Assembly (NCBI GenBank): GCA_040398845.1
Contig: JBBATH010000003.1
Span: 124,001 to 188,000, forward strand
From: WLND01 sp040398845
Lineage (GTDB): Bacteria; Actinomycetota; Actinomycetes; S36-B12
Reading direction: 5' to 3'
Length of the DNA stretch: 64,000 nt
This document shows positions 1 through 9,281 of the stretch, in pieces; position 1 is the stretch's first letter; each line of letters opens with the position of its first letter. The notes beneath the pieces were generated by a model that saw nothing but the letters and a program-made list of their open reading frames with translations, ran no database searches and was not told the origin of the DNA. A program made the translations under genes and the position numbers.

Positions 1-19
1 TGATCTGGACGAACGGCAT
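1..19 (-). CDS. 5' end of a tautomerase-like gene (partial)
   Basis: Only the first six codons lie in the window (Met-Pro-Phe-Val-Gln-Ile), reading leftward off the edge. An AGGAGG ribosome binding site stands just upstream of the ATG, which is strong evidence for a real start. Met-Pro followed by a hydrophobic strand is how 4-oxalocrotonate tautomerase family proteins begin, Pro becoming the catalytic N-terminal residue after Met removal. Six residues cannot prove the family. The gene is divergent from the ferredoxin reductase gene at 165, so about 145 bases hold both promoters. Confidence 0.4.
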
Positions 20-164
20 GGGCCCTCCTTGGTGGACGTGGGGGCGAGACTAGCGATCGAGTGTGCCTGCGCACCTCGCGGGCGCAGAAGATGTGAGTGC
101 CACTACATTGGCGCTGGGTCCATTGACCGCCCTCTTGCCTGGTTCACATGACGAGGAGTGACGA

Positions 165-1526
165 ATGACACGTCCGCTGCGCATCGCAGTTATTGGCTCC
201 GGACCATCTGGAATGTATGCAGCCGATGCCCTTGCAACCCAGACCGATATTGAGGTGTCGGTGGATGTCATCGACCGACTTCCAGTGCCATTCGGACTCG
301 TGCGCTACGGCGTGGCACCGGATCACGTGAGCATCCGTTCAGTCCGTGACACGCTCGACAAGGTGCTCGACAAGCCGGGCGTGCGCTTCATTGGCAACGT
401 GGAGGTTGGCCGCGACATCTTGCTCACCGAACTCCATGACTACTTCGACGGTGTCATCCTCACCTACGGCGCATCACGCGATCGACGGCTGGAAATTGAG
501 GGCGAGGACCTCGATGGAAGCGTCGCGGCGACGGACTTCGTCGCTTGGTACTGCGGGCATCCTGATGCGGATCGAGCGAACTTCGAGAGGCTGGTCCCGT
601 CGAGCACCTCGGTGGCGGTCATCGGGGTCGGCAATGTCGCGATCGACGTCACGAGGGTGCTCGCCAAGACGGTCGCTGAGCTCGACGACACCGACATGCC
701 GCAGCACGTGCTCGACACCCTCGGCGATTCGCGCATCACGGACATTCATCTGCTCGGCCGGCGCGGTCCGGCCCAGGCGACGTTTACGACGAAGGAACTT
801 CGCGAACTCGGCGAACTTCTTGACGCCGACGTCATCATCGACCCGGCTGACCTTGCGTTCGATGCAGCCAGCGACGAGGTCATTAGGACTGATAAGGCGA
901 TCGCGAGGAACGTCGAGGTCATCAAGGAGTGGTCGACCAGGGTGCCGGCCGGACGCAACCGGCGCGTGCACGTGCACTTCCTCGCGCGCCCGGTCGAATT
1001 GCTCGGAGACGATCGCGTGCGCGAGGTGGTCGTCGAGCGGACGGTGCTCGACGGATCCGGGGGAGTCACTGGCACGGGCGAGCTCACGATCATCCCCGCC
1101 GACTTCGTCGTTCGCAGCGTCGGATACCGGGGCACTGGTCTCGGTGACGTGCCCTTCGATACGAAGCGTGGAGTCATCCCCAATGTCGAAGGCAGGGTCC
1201 AGGAGGACGGGAAGACGGTTCCGGGCGAATACGTGGCGGGATGGATCAAGCGCGGGCCGACCGGCATTATCGGAACGAACAAAAAAGATGCGAACGCGAC
1301 GGTCGCGTCACTGCTCGCCGATGCCAACTTAGGTGCACTGCCGACCGCTCAAGCTGGCACTGCCCGCGAGTTTGACGACCGGCTGGCCAGCCGGGGCATT
1401 GCTGTGGTGTCGACCGCGGGGTGGCGGTCGATCGATGCAGCGGAGCGAGCCCTCGGTGCGACGGTGGGCCGGTCTCGGACCACCATCCATGAGACCGACG
1501 CACTCCTAGCTGCGTCGTCCGACTAG
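165..1526 (+). CDS. FprA-type ferredoxin/adrenodoxin-like NADP+ reductase
   Basis: This is an FAD-dependent oxidoreductase of the FprA/adrenodoxin reductase family, which passes electrons between NADPH and ferredoxins in the cytoplasm. The 453-residue length is usual for the family. An FAD-binding GSGPSG motif sits at residues 11-16, followed by the family signature PVPFGLVRYGVAPDH near residue 45. A second nucleotide site, GVGNVAIDV, is near residue 163, and the C-terminal RGPTGIIGTNK motif is near residue 355. The ATG start follows a GAGGAG ribosome binding site at 153-158 with six bases of spacing. It overlaps the tail of the convergent sucrase/ferredoxin-like gene by 4 bases. The electron partner is not visible here. 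Confidence 0.93.
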   Translation: MTRPLRIAVIGSGPSGMYAADALATQTDIEVSVDVIDRLPVPFGLVRYGVAPDHVSIRSVRDTLDKVLDKPGVRFIGNVEVGRDILLTELHDYFDGVILTYGASRDRRLEIEGEDLDGSVAATDFVAWYCGHPDADRANFERLVPSSTSVAVIGVGNVAIDVTRVLAKTVAELDDTDMPQHVLDTLGDSRITDIHLLGRRGPAQATFTTKELRELGELLDADVIIDPADLAFDAASDEVIRTDKAIARNVEVIKEWSTRVPAGRNRRVHVHFLARPVELLGDDRVREVVVERTVLDGSGGVTGTGELTIIPADFVVRSVGYRGTGLGDVPFDTKRGVIPNVEGRVQEDGKTVPGEYVAGWIKRGPTGIIGTNKKDANATVASLLADANLGALPTAQAGTAREFDDRLASRGIAVVSTAGWRSIDAAERALGATVGRSRTTIHETDALLAASSD

Positions 1527-2530
1527 GAACTGGCCGACGAGGTCCAGCGGGCGGCCTCACATATTCCCGATGAGCGCCAGACGTGGGCGTCGAGCTGGTC
1601 ACCTCCGCAGGACTCTGCTCGCCGGGTGGGGAGGGCTTCGCGGCGCACATTCACCTGCCACGCGCGCCCGTCAACGTGGCGGACTTCAAGCTGCAGGACC
1701 GCGGCGTCCGGCAGTGTTCCACCAGGCTTGACCGGGATTGCTCGGCCGTCACGGATGAGCAGCACATCGAGGGCGTCGCGGTCGAGCACCCCGGCTAGGT
1801 CGCGGACGGCGATCTCTGCGACTTGTAACGGCTGGGGGAAGGCCGTCCGCCCTCGATAGTTGAGGGTGGAGACAATGCGACGGGCGCCCTCGTCGCGGAT
1901 GCGCAGGACGTCGTCGACGGCTAGCCGTCCGTGGACGCCTCCGGAGGGCAGGCTGAGGGCGGTCGGTGCGAACCGATGGCCGCCGATATGGCTCACCTCC
2001 CATACGGTCGCCCGCTCACTTGTGGGGAGTTTGTCGAGTGTTGCCGCCAGGAGAGCGCGGCCGTGGACAGCGCAGCACTGGTCGCGGCCGCTATGCGTAC
2101 AGATGAACAGGATGGGGTCCTTGACCGGCACGCCGAAGGGAGGCAGGCTCCCATGGGCAATTGCGGAAAGGTCCCATGAGCCGAGCTCTCGTAGCTCGCC
2201 GGTCACGCCATGACGCATACGCGTATCGCCGGGAGCAGTGTGGGCGACCCAGATGTTGCGGGCGGTGTCCTTCGGGTCCTGCGGTAGCTCGCCCTCGTGT
2301 AAATCGCGTGTGAGGCGATCCGGATGCCGTGCGAGGAGCACCGTGGTTCCGGATTCTCCAGAGGCAGCCTTGAGCGCTGCGCCGAGCTCGGCGTCAAGTC
2401 GGCTGTCGGTGAGTGCCTGCCTTCCCCATGGTCCTGGCTGCTCGATGACGATCCAGGATTGGGTGACGGGCGCCGTGCCGGCAATCGGTTCGGCCGCGGC
2501 GAGCGAGCCGGCTGAGCAGCTCAGCGTCAC
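1523..2530 (-). CDS. Sucrase/ferredoxin-like family protein
   Basis: The 335-residue protein matches the sucrase/ferredoxin-like family, a thioredoxin-fold [2Fe-2S] group found in actinobacteria and fungi whose biochemical role is poorly known. The segment FICTHSGRDQCCAVHGRALL near residue 142 supplies cysteines expected for cluster binding. It is followed by the family hallmark VSHIGGHRFAPTAL near residue 180. The start is GTG, sharing the four bases GTGA with the stop of the topoisomerase gene upstream, so the two are probably translationally coupled. The convergent ferredoxin reductase gene ends against it, which is suggestive for redox chemistry but not proof of a partnership. Confidence 0.85.
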   Translation of the reverse strand: MTLSCSAGSLAAAEPIAGTAPVTQSWIVIEQPGPWGRQALTDSRLDAELGAALKAASGESGTTVLLARHPDRLTRDLHEGELPQDPKDTARNIWVAHTAPGDTRMRHGVTGELRELGSWDLSAIAHGSLPPFGVPVKDPILFICTHSGRDQCCAVHGRALLAATLDKLPTSERATVWEVSHIGGHRFAPTALSLPSGGVHGRLAVDDVLRIRDEGARRIVSTLNYRGRTAFPQPLQVAEIAVRDLAGVLDRDALDVLLIRDGRAIPVKPGGTLPDAAVLQLEVRHVDGRAWQVNVRREALPTRRAESCGGDQLDAHVWRSSGICEAARWTSSASS

Positions 2531-4980
2531 AGGCGGCCGCTCACGGAGCTGACCGGACTCGTGAGCGGGATGCCTGCGGCATCACGCTTGCCGGCATCGG
2601 ACGGGAGATCGGCGGGTACGCCAGAGGCGCTTGCAGCACGTACTGGGCCATTGCCGACCCAGGCGAGGGTGATGAGGTCCTCGCCCGCCCGGAAACGATG
2701 GCAGCGCACTCCACCGGTCGCGCGTCCCTTGGCCGGATACTCGGCAAGCGGCGTGATCTTGACGCTGCCGCCGTCAACGCCGGGAAGGGCCGAGGAGGAG
2801 CCGGCGATCGTAAGGACGACTGCTTGCACTGATGGGGTGACCGCCCCAAAGAACACGACGTTCGCCCCTGGGCTCAACTTGATCCCCGCCATGCCCTGAG
2901 CTGCGCGGCCCTGCGGTCGCACTGACGCTGCTGGGAATCGCAGTAATTGCGCGTCGGACGTGACAAGGATGAGCTCGGCAGAGGTTGCTGTCGCGTCATC
3001 GAGTCGGGTGGCACCGACGACGCGGTCGCCGTCGTCGAGTCGGATTATCTCCCAGCTGTCCTTGTTGCCGAGGCTGTCGGGGACGACGCGCTTCACGGTG
3101 CCGCCCGCCGTTGCGACTGCGATGCCACCCCTGTCGTCAAGAGTGGTGAGGCATAGCGCCTGTTCGTCGCCAGCGAGGTCGAGGAAGGCCCCAATTGGGG
3201 CCCCAGCGGAGAGCGCGGGGATTCCCATGACGGAGGGCATCGATGGCAGGTCAAGGACTGAGAGCCGCACCATCCGCCCCGCTGATGTGACGAGGCCGAT
3301 GTGCCCCCTCGTCGTGGCGGGTGTCGAGCTCACAATGACGTCGTGCGCTGCGCGCGCTACCTCCGCCAAGGGATCGAAGGCGGACTCGGAGCAACGGGCG
3401 AGCAGCCCCGTACTCGACATGAGCACGACGCAGGGCTCGTCATGCACCTCAAGGGGGACAGCGGCGCTTATGTGTGAGGCATGGCCCTCGAGGAGCAGGG
3501 TGCGGCGAGGTGTCGCATGCTGCTGAGCAACGGCGGTCAACTCGTCAGAGACGACATTTCGTAGGATGCCGTCGTCGTCGAGGATCGCGCTGAATTCGGC
3601 GATCTCGCGCTGAAGGGTGTCGGACTCCTTCTCAAGTTCGAGTCTGGAGAACTTCGTCAGGCGCCGAAGGGGCATGTCGAGGATGTAGTTGGCCTGCAAC
3701 TCGCTGAGGTCGAAGATGGTCATGAGTCGGTCCTTGGCTGCTGCGGCATCATCGGACTCTCGGACGACCTGAATGACCTCGTCGATGTCGAGGATGGCGA
3801 TGAGGAGTCCCTCGACGAGGTGCAGCCGATCCTGGGCCTTGTGTCGACGGTAGGTGGTTCGGCGCCGTACCACCTCGAAGCGGTGATCGAGGAACACCTG
3901 GAGCATCTGGAGGATCCCGAGCGTCTGCGGCTGGCCATCGACGAGGGCGACCGCGTTGATATTCACCTGCTCCTCGAGTGGCGTCATCCTGAACAGCGAC
4001 TCAAGGACCGCCTCCGGATGGAATCCGTTCTTCACTTCGATGACGAGGTTGAGTCCTGAATCTCCGTCGGTGAGATCGATGACGTCAGCGATGCCCTGGA
4101 GCTTCTTGCTCAACACGAGGTCCTTGATGCGCTCGGTGACCTTCTCGGGACCGACGTTCATTGGCAGCTCAGTCACAACGATGCCCCTGCGACGGGGGCT
4201 CACCTGCTCGATCCGGGTTCGGGCCCGAACCTTGAAGGTGCCGCGGCCGGTCTCGTAGGCGTCGCGAACGCCATCGAGGCCGATGATGACCCCGCCACCG
4301 GGGAGGTCAGGACCTGGGATGAAGCGCATGACGTCAGTGAGCGAAGCGTTCGGGTGCCTCACGAGATGGCGCGCTGCTCCGATGACCTCACCGAGGTTGT
4401 GGGGGACGAGATTGGTGGCCATGCCGACGGCGATCCCGGCCGCGCCGTTGACGAGCAGATTGGGAATCGCTGCTGGGAGGACGGCTGGCTCGGTCTCGCG
4501 GCCGTCGTAATTCGGGGTGAAGTCGACGACATCCTCGTCAAGGCTCGCGGTCATGCTGAGTGCCGCTGCGGCGAGCCGAGCCTCGGTGTAGCGCATGGCG
4601 GCGGGGCCGTCGTCCGGCGAGCCGAAGTTGCCGTGGCCATCGACCATTGGCAGGCGGAGGGAAAAGGATTGCGCCATTCGCACGAGGGCGTCGTAGATAG
4701 CGGTGTCGCCATGCGGGTGGAGCCGGCCCATGACCTCGCCCACAACTCGGGCGCTCTTGACGTGTCCGCGGTCGGGGCGCAGGCCCATCTGCGCCATCTG
4801 GAACAGGATTCGGCGCTGCACCGGCTTGAGTCCATCGCGCGCATCGGGAAGCGCTCGTGCGTAGATCACTGAGTAGGCGTACTCGAGGAACGAGGATCGC
4901 ATCTCGTCTGAGACGTCGATATCGACGATCCTGCCGTCGCCGGGCGACGCTGATGCGGTCCGCGAGGAGCGCCTGGCCAT
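2527..4980 (-). CDS. Type IIA DNA topoisomerase subunit A (ParC/GyrA family)
   Basis: This 817-residue protein is the DNA breakage-reunion subunit of a type IIA topoisomerase. The N-terminal core shows ARALPDARDGLKPVQRRIL near residues 41-59, and the catalytic tyrosine is Y131 in RYTEARL. A coiled coil and tower region follow, then a C-terminal beta-propeller from roughly residue 500. The gyrase-type GyrA box is not clear; a degenerate segment GRAAQGMAGIK is all I see near residue 690, so decatenation (topoisomerase IV-like) is more likely than supercoiling. Actinobacteria often carry such a second A subunit beside gyrA. Its B subunit is not in the window. A ribosome binding site GGAAGGA precedes the ATG. 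Confidence 0.9.
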   Translation of the reverse strand: MARRSSRTASASPGDGRIVDIDVSDEMRSSFLEYAYSVIYARALPDARDGLKPVQRRILFQMAQMGLRPDRGHVKSARVVGEVMGRLHPHGDTAIYDALVRMAQSFSLRLPMVDGHGNFGSPDDGPAAMRYTEARLAAAALSMTASLDEDVVDFTPNYDGRETEPAVLPAAIPNLLVNGAAGIAVGMATNLVPHNLGEVIGAARHLVRHPNASLTDVMRFIPGPDLPGGGVIIGLDGVRDAYETGRGTFKVRARTRIEQVSPRRRGIVVTELPMNVGPEKVTERIKDLVLSKKLQGIADVIDLTDGDSGLNLVIEVKNGFHPEAVLESLFRMTPLEEQVNINAVALVDGQPQTLGILQMLQVFLDHRFEVVRRRTTYRRHKAQDRLHLVEGLLIAILDIDEVIQVVRESDDAAAAKDRLMTIFDLSELQANYILDMPLRRLTKFSRLELEKESDTLQREIAEFSAILDDDGILRNVVSDELTAVAQQHATPRRTLLLEGHASHISAAVPLEVHDEPCVVLMSSTGLLARCSESAFDPLAEVARAAHDVIVSSTPATTRGHIGLVTSAGRMVRLSVLDLPSMPSVMGIPALSAGAPIGAFLDLAGDEQALCLTTLDDRGGIAVATAGGTVKRVVPDSLGNKDSWEIIRLDDGDRVVGATRLDDATATSAELILVTSDAQLLRFPAASVRPQGRAAQGMAGIKLSPGANVVFFGAVTPSVQAVVLTIAGSSSALPGVDGGSVKITPLAEYPAKGRATGGVRCHRFRAGEDLITLAWVGNGPVRAASASGVPADLPSDAGKRDAAGIPLTSPVSSVSGRL

Positions 4981-5007
4981 GATGGTCCTTCCGTGGGGGT
5001 GGTGTTC

Positions 5008-5907
5008 CTATTCTCCCGGCGCGACGGAGCCGGGTCCGGCTCCGACACGGGCCACCGCGCGAGCGGCGGAAAGCGATGCCCGACCGAGGCACTCCGCGAG
5101 GTCTCGTCCGAGAATCCACGGCGGCAGGAACCCCGCGGCGAATGCATCGCCCGCGCCCGTTGTGTCGACGACCCGGACGGCGATGGCATGGGCCTGGCTC
5201 TGGGCCCCGGCGCTCCGGGCGATCGAGCCGAGATGCCCGCGCTTCACCACCACGGTCGGCACCCGTCCGGCGAGCGAGACAAGTGCGAGGTCAGGGTCGG
5301 AGATTCCCGTGAGGACCGATGCTTCCGCTTCGTTTGCGATGAGGAGGTCGATGATGAGCAGGGCGGCATCGAGCACGGCGGGGTCATGCGCGAGTGGCGC
5401 CGCTGACGCTGGGTCGAGGCTGGTCGTCATACCGGCCTCGCGTGCATAGTGGAGGGCGCTCATCCCAACAGCACGAGTGACAGCGTTAAGGAGGGTATAC
5501 CCGGATAGGTGTAGGTGGTCGCCGGCACGAAATAACGAGGTGGGCAGGTGCTCGACTGTGAGGCTGGTGTTCGCGCCGGGGTCGGGCAACATCGTGCGCT
5601 CGCCCTGATTATCGACGATGACGATGCAGGCTCCGGTGGTCGATCCTTCGATCGTCGACAAGGCGCTGCTCACGTTGATTGCTGCGAGGTTATCCGTGAC
5701 GAGGTCTCCGAATGGATCATCGCCGATGGCTCCGATGAGGGTGGCATTCTCACCATCATGGGCGAGCCACCGGGCCGTATTGGCCGCCGCACCCCCGGGC
5801 TGGATGGTGACCTTCGCGGGAGTGTCGCTCGCATAGTTGAGGGGCTCGCCGACGATCGCTGTGACGTCGACCATCACGTCGCCGAGGAGGAAGAACCGGC
5901 CGGTCAT
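5008..5907 (-). CDS. psuK: PfkB-family kinase, probable pseudouridine kinase
   Basis: A 299-residue ribokinase-fold (PfkB) sugar kinase. The N-terminal GGAAANTARWLA motif near residue 38 and the C-terminal TTGAGDAFAAGF motif near residue 248, with the catalytic Asp, are both present. PfkB kinases act on many sugars, so the substrate comes from context: the gene overlaps by 4 bases with psuG upstream, whose product splits pseudouridine 5'-phosphate. The kinase would make that phosphate from pseudouridine, and the pair would recycle pseudouridine from RNA into uracil and ribose 5-phosphate. Both genes read leftward as an operon. Confidence 0.85.
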   Translation of the reverse strand: MTGRFFLLGDVMVDVTAIVGEPLNYASDTPAKVTIQPGGAAANTARWLAHDGENATLIGAIGDDPFGDLVTDNLAAINVSSALSTIEGSTTGACIVIVDNQGERTMLPDPGANTSLTVEHLPTSLFRAGDHLHLSGYTLLNAVTRAVGMSALHYAREAGMTTSLDPASAAPLAHDPAVLDAALLIIDLLIANEAEASVLTGISDPDLALVSLAGRVPTVVVKRGHLGSIARSAGAQSQAHAIAVRVVDTTGAGDAFAAGFLPPWILGRDLAECLGRASLSAARAVARVGAGPGSVAPGE

Positions 5908-6821
5908 GCGGACAGTTCGCTCCGAGCAACCGCAATTTGAGCGGCGAGGTCTGCGTTGTGGAGGATGATGCGCTCGTTTGCGATGAGGCTGGCACCGTGG
6001 GTGGCCCGGTGAAAATGATCGAGGAGAAAGGGTGTGACGCCCTTGCCTACGACATTTCTGGCCGACGCGAGTTTCAGGCCCTCGTGCAGCACCCGGTCAT
6101 GGATGTCGGGGTCGAGTTGATCAGACTCTGCGAGCGGATACGCGACGACGAGTGCCGACTCGATTCCGAATGCCCGCCTCGCTTCCATGATTTGGGCGAC
6201 TTCAGCGGGGGTCGAAACGGCCCAGTCGACCACGTGGCCGCTGTCGCTGAGATAGAAGCCGGGAAAGACATTCGTGCCATAGCCGAGCACTCCGACGTTC
6301 AATGTCTCCAGACGCTCAAGGGTGGCGCCGACATCAAGGATGGACTTCACTCCGGCGCAGACGATGGTCATCGGGGTTGTCCCCATGGTTGTGAGGTCGG
6401 CGGACTCATCCCAGCTCTCGCGCGCCTCCCGATGGACGCCGCCGAGCCCGCCGGTGGCGAAAACCTCGATCCCAGCGCGCGCTGCGATTTGACTGGTCGC
6501 TGCGACGGTGGTGGCGCCGTTGCCGGCTCGAGCCGCAACGGTCGCGATGTCACGGACCGAAACCTTGACGACGTCGTCACGATTGGCAACCTGCTCAAGG
6601 AGGTCCAGCGAGAGACCAATGTGCACGACTCCGGCCAGCATCGCAATGGTCGCCGGCACGGCACCACCTGCCCGCACGATGCCCTCGACCTCGATTGCGA
6701 CCCGAAGGTTTTCTGGCCGTGGCAGGCCGTGACTGATGATTGTCGACTCGAGGGCGACGACCGGCCTGGATTCCGCGAGGGCGCTCGCCACCTCATCGGA
6801 AACTCGAATAAATGGGGTCAC
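5904..6821 (-). CDS. psuG: Pseudouridine-5'-phosphate glycosidase
   Basis: The protein cleaves pseudouridine 5'-phosphate to uracil and ribose 5-phosphate. Family motifs are clear: ALESTIISHGLPRPENL near the N-terminus, FATGGLGGVHR in the middle, and LGYGTNVFPGFYLSDSG. About 305 residues is the usual length. Two in-frame GTG codons compete as start, at 6830 and 6821. I prefer 6821, because a TACGGT box (6829-6834) then sits 7 nt upstream, matching the leaderless promoter pattern of this genome. The stop overlaps the psuK start by 4 bases. Confidence 0.92.
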   Translation of the reverse strand: MTPFIRVSDEVASALAESRPVVALESTIISHGLPRPENLRVAIEVEGIVRAGGAVPATIAMLAGVVHIGLSLDLLEQVANRDDVVKVSVRDIATVAARAGNGATTVAATSQIAARAGIEVFATGGLGGVHREARESWDESADLTTMGTTPMTIVCAGVKSILDVGATLERLETLNVGVLGYGTNVFPGFYLSDSGHVVDWAVSTPAEVAQIMEARRAFGIESALVVAYPLAESDQLDPDIHDRVLHEGLKLASARNVVGKGVTPFLLDHFHRATHGASLIANERIILHNADLAAQIAVARSELSA

Positions 6822-6828
6822 GAGGATC

Positions 6829-6834
6829 ACCGTA
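6829..6834 (-). promoter_or_regulatory. Putative leaderless -10 box of psuG (TACGGT)
   Basis: TACGGT lies 7 nt upstream of the GTG at 6821. The surrounding 12 bases CGATTACGGTGA recur in the same position before the DUF3093 gene (14323-14334), which supports a shared promoter element. Confidence 0.4.
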
Positions 6835-6935
6835 ATCGCTTGGATCGCCGAGTGGAACGAGGAGGGACCAGTGCCTGGTTGAAGATGCGTGGTGGTAGGG
6901 AGATCGCTCTCGAATACAGGTGACAGGATGGGCGC

Positions 6936-7514
6936 ATGGCAGAGCTAGACGAGCAATTGCGCGGCGACATCCAGCGCAGTGGGTACTACCCGGATCTGGT
7001 GGCCGATGCATTGAACACGTCGCTGGCTGGCGAGCCCCTCAAGTCATATCTCGTTCATCATGAGGCGACCTTCGATCACGATGAGCTTCGCCGGCATGTC
7101 ACGGTTCTCGCCCTCACTCCGACGCGCCTCATTGTTGGCCACACCGACGAGCACGGGATAGACGAGACGACACCTGTTCCTTTCGCTACCGCATCAACGG
7201 AGGCGGTGCGTCTCGAGCGCGTCGACTCGGTTGTGGTCACTCGAGTCGTGAGTGATCCTGCAAAGCATGAGCCGGGTGGCCGGACCGCCGAGGTGGTCAT
7301 CACGATCGGCTGGGGCGCCGTGAGTCGAATTGATCTCGAGCCGGCCACGTGTGGTGACCCGCAGTGCGATGCAGACCACGGCTATACGGGGACATCAAGC
7401 AACGATGATTTATCGGTGCGAGTCTCGGAGGTCGCCGACGGCGCCGAAGTCGTGGGCCAAGCCCTCGCATTTGCGTCCGCACTGTCCCAGGCAACCGCAG
7501 CACGACTGCGCTAG
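6936..7514 (+). CDS. DUF5998 family protein
   Basis: A 192-residue soluble protein of unknown function that resembles the actinobacterial DUF5998 family, usually found just upstream of a phosphodiesterase and thymidine kinase as here. It has no signal peptide or membrane segment. Its middle is a beta-rich stretch (LAL TPTRLIVGHTDE, then VVVTRVVSD). A Cys-Asp-Pro-Gln-Cys motif near residue 145 could bind metal. No clear ribosome binding site precedes the ATG; a CAGGAT box six bases upstream may be a variant leaderless -10. Confidence 0.75.
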   Translation: MAELDEQLRGDIQRSGYYPDLVADALNTSLAGEPLKSYLVHHEATFDHDELRRHVTVLALTPTRLIVGHTDEHGIDETTPVPFATASTEAVRLERVDSVVVTRVVSDPAKHEPGGRTAEVVITIGWGAVSRIDLEPATCGDPQCDADHGYTGTSSNDDLSVRVSEVADGAEVVGQALAFASALSQATAARLR

Positions 7515-7534
7515 CGGCACGTCAGACACGGAGC

Positions 7535-8626
7535 ATGGCCCATCAGGCAGGACTCGTTGACGTCCTAGGCTCGGCGGCGGCTGGCCTAGGAGTACGCGGC
7601 TTCACCGACACCCTCGGCTTTGGCGACGTCCAGCATGCCGTCATCTGCCTTCTCGACGGACTCGGCTGGCGACTGCTGCAGGAGCATGGCGAGCATGCCC
7701 CGACGCTGATGGCTGCACCAGGTCGTTCGATCGACTCGGTTTTTCCTACCACCACCCCGTCTGCGCTCGGTTCGATTGGAACCGGGCTCCTCCCGGGAGC
7801 CCATGGGCTCGTTGGTGCCTCGTTCTACCTGCCGGAGACGGAGCAGGTGCTCTCGCCACTTCATTGGGACAAAGCCACGTCGCCGATTGCCGTGCAGCCC
7901 GAACCGACGATCTTTGAGGTGGTCGGACGCCAAGGTGTCGTGGTTTCGAGCATCGGCCCCGCGGCTTACGGCGATTCCGGTCTCACCCGTGCTGTCCTGC
8001 GAGGGGCGCAGTATCGGCCCGCCGAGGACATTGCCCAACGAGTGCGGGCACTTCAATCGGCGACGGGTGGGTCAGGTCGGTCGCTCACCTACATCTACTG
8101 GGCCCAAATCGATCGTGTCGGCCACGCGAGTGGAGTGGGCAGCAAGGCCTGGCTCGAAGCGGTGCGGCGCGCGGATGATCTCGTCGACGACCTTCAGGCG
8201 ATCCTGCCGCGGGACTCGGCGATGCTCGTCACCGCGGATCACGGGATGGTGAACTGCCCTCCCGCGAGTCGAATCGCCATTGAATCCCATCCCGACCTCG
8301 TCGCGGATGTCCTGATGGTTGCGGGAGAGCCTCGGGTGCGGCACGTGTACGCGCGCCCCATGCACGTTGCCGATGTGGCGATACGGTGGGCGGCGCGTCT
8401 CGGCGACCGGGTGCGCGTCTTCACGAGGGATGAGATCTTGGCTGAAGGGCTCTACGGACCCACGGACGATCTGCTGGCGGAGCGGATCGGCGACGTGGTC
8501 GCGGTAGCGCAAGGCAGCACGTCACTCACGAGCCGTCGGGACACCCGCGTGTCATCACTCATCGGCCAGCATGGCGCACTCACGGCCGCGGAGTGGGAGA
8601 TCCCGGCGGTGATGTTCCGTGGCTGA
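7535..8626 (+). CDS. Alkaline phosphatase superfamily phosphodiesterase/nucleotide pyrophosphatase
   Basis: The 363-residue protein has the two-metal active site of the nucleotide pyrophosphatase/phosphodiesterase branch of the alkaline phosphatase superfamily. Visible ligands are the Asp in CLLDGLGW near residue 40, a likely nucleophilic Thr in FPTTTPSALGS near residue 70, Asp and His in AQIDRVGHASG near residue 190, and TADHGM near residue 232. There is no signal peptide, so it should act in the cytoplasm. The stop overlaps the thymidine kinase start by 8 bases, implying co-transcription and perhaps a shared role in nucleotide metabolism. The substrate is not known. Confidence 0.85.
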   Translation: MAHQAGLVDVLGSAAAGLGVRGFTDTLGFGDVQHAVICLLDGLGWRLLQEHGEHAPTLMAAPGRSIDSVFPTTTPSALGSIGTGLLPGAHGLVGASFYLPETEQVLSPLHWDKATSPIAVQPEPTIFEVVGRQGVVVSSIGPAAYGDSGLTRAVLRGAQYRPAEDIAQRVRALQSATGGSGRSLTYIYWAQIDRVGHASGVGSKAWLEAVRRADDLVDDLQAILPRDSAMLVTADHGMVNCPPASRIAIESHPDLVADVLMVAGEPRVRHVYARPMHVADVAIRWAARLGDRVRVFTRDEILAEGLYGPTDDLLAERIGDVVAVAQGSTSLTSRRDTRVSSLIGQHGALTAAEWEIPAVMFRG

Positions 8627-9281
8627 GCTCGTTTTCTATGCCGGGACCATGGACTGTGGAAAGTCGACGCTCGCGCTCCAAACCGACCACAACCACTCAA
8701 CCCGGGGGCGTCGGGGAATGGTCTTCACCCGGCTCGACCGGGCAGGGGAGTCGGTCCTTTCCAGTCGTCTCGGACTTGAGGTACCCGCGATCGAGGTGAC
8801 GGACGAACTCGACTTTCGGCAGTTCGTTGTCGACACGTTGTCCGCAGGCGTCGCCGTGGATTACCTCATCTGCGATGAAGCGCAGTTCTACTCTGCTGAG
8901 CAGGTCGAGCAACTCGCGGCTGTCGTGGACGACCTTCGCATTGATGTCTACGCTTTCGGGATCATGACCGACTTCAGGACAAGACTGTTCCCGGGATCGA
9001 GCCGGCTCGTTGAGCTGTCTGACCGAGTGCAGGTGCTTCAGGTCGAAGCCCTGTGCTGGTGCGGGGCCCGGGCAACCCACAATGCCCGAACCGTCGGTGG
9101 AATCATGGTTGTCGAGGGTGATCAGGTCGTGGTGGGCGACACCGGAGCAACGGCGCCGTCTCATGCGGTTGCCTATGAGGTGTTGTGCCGGCGTCACTAT
9201 GGCGCGCAACGAACCGCGGAGACAGCCGGGCAGGAGCACATGTCATCGCAGACCCTGCCATTCACCGTGCCGCTCGACTAG
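8619..9281 (+). CDS. tdk: Thymidine kinase (type II, zinc-binding)
   Basis: The enzyme phosphorylates thymidine for nucleotide salvage. The P-loop GTMDCGKST is at residues 8-16, a variant of the usual GxMFSGKT. The Walker B segment ICDEAQF is near residue 87. A C-terminal zinc site is indicated by CWCGARAT near residue 144 and CRRHY near residue 190. The GTG start lies inside the end of the upstream phosphodiesterase gene, so translation is probably coupled. The stop overlaps the end of the convergent sepH gene by 4 bases. Confidence 0.9.
   Translation: MAELVFYAGTMDCGKSTLALQTDHNHSTRGRRGMVFTRLDRAGESVLSSRLGLEVPAIEVTDELDFRQFVVDTLSAGVAVDYLICDEAQFYSAEQVEQLAAVVDDLRIDVYAFGIMTDFRTRLFPGSSRLVELSDRVQVLQVEALCWCGARATHNARTVGGIMVVEGDQVVVGDTGATAPSHAVAYEVLCRRHYGAQRTAETAGQEHMSSQTLPFTVPLD

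Noticed and set aside
464..1327. Long minus-strand frames opposite the ferredoxin reductase gene
   Set aside because: They are high-GC antisense shadows rich in Arg/Ser/Pro with no domain or ribosome site.
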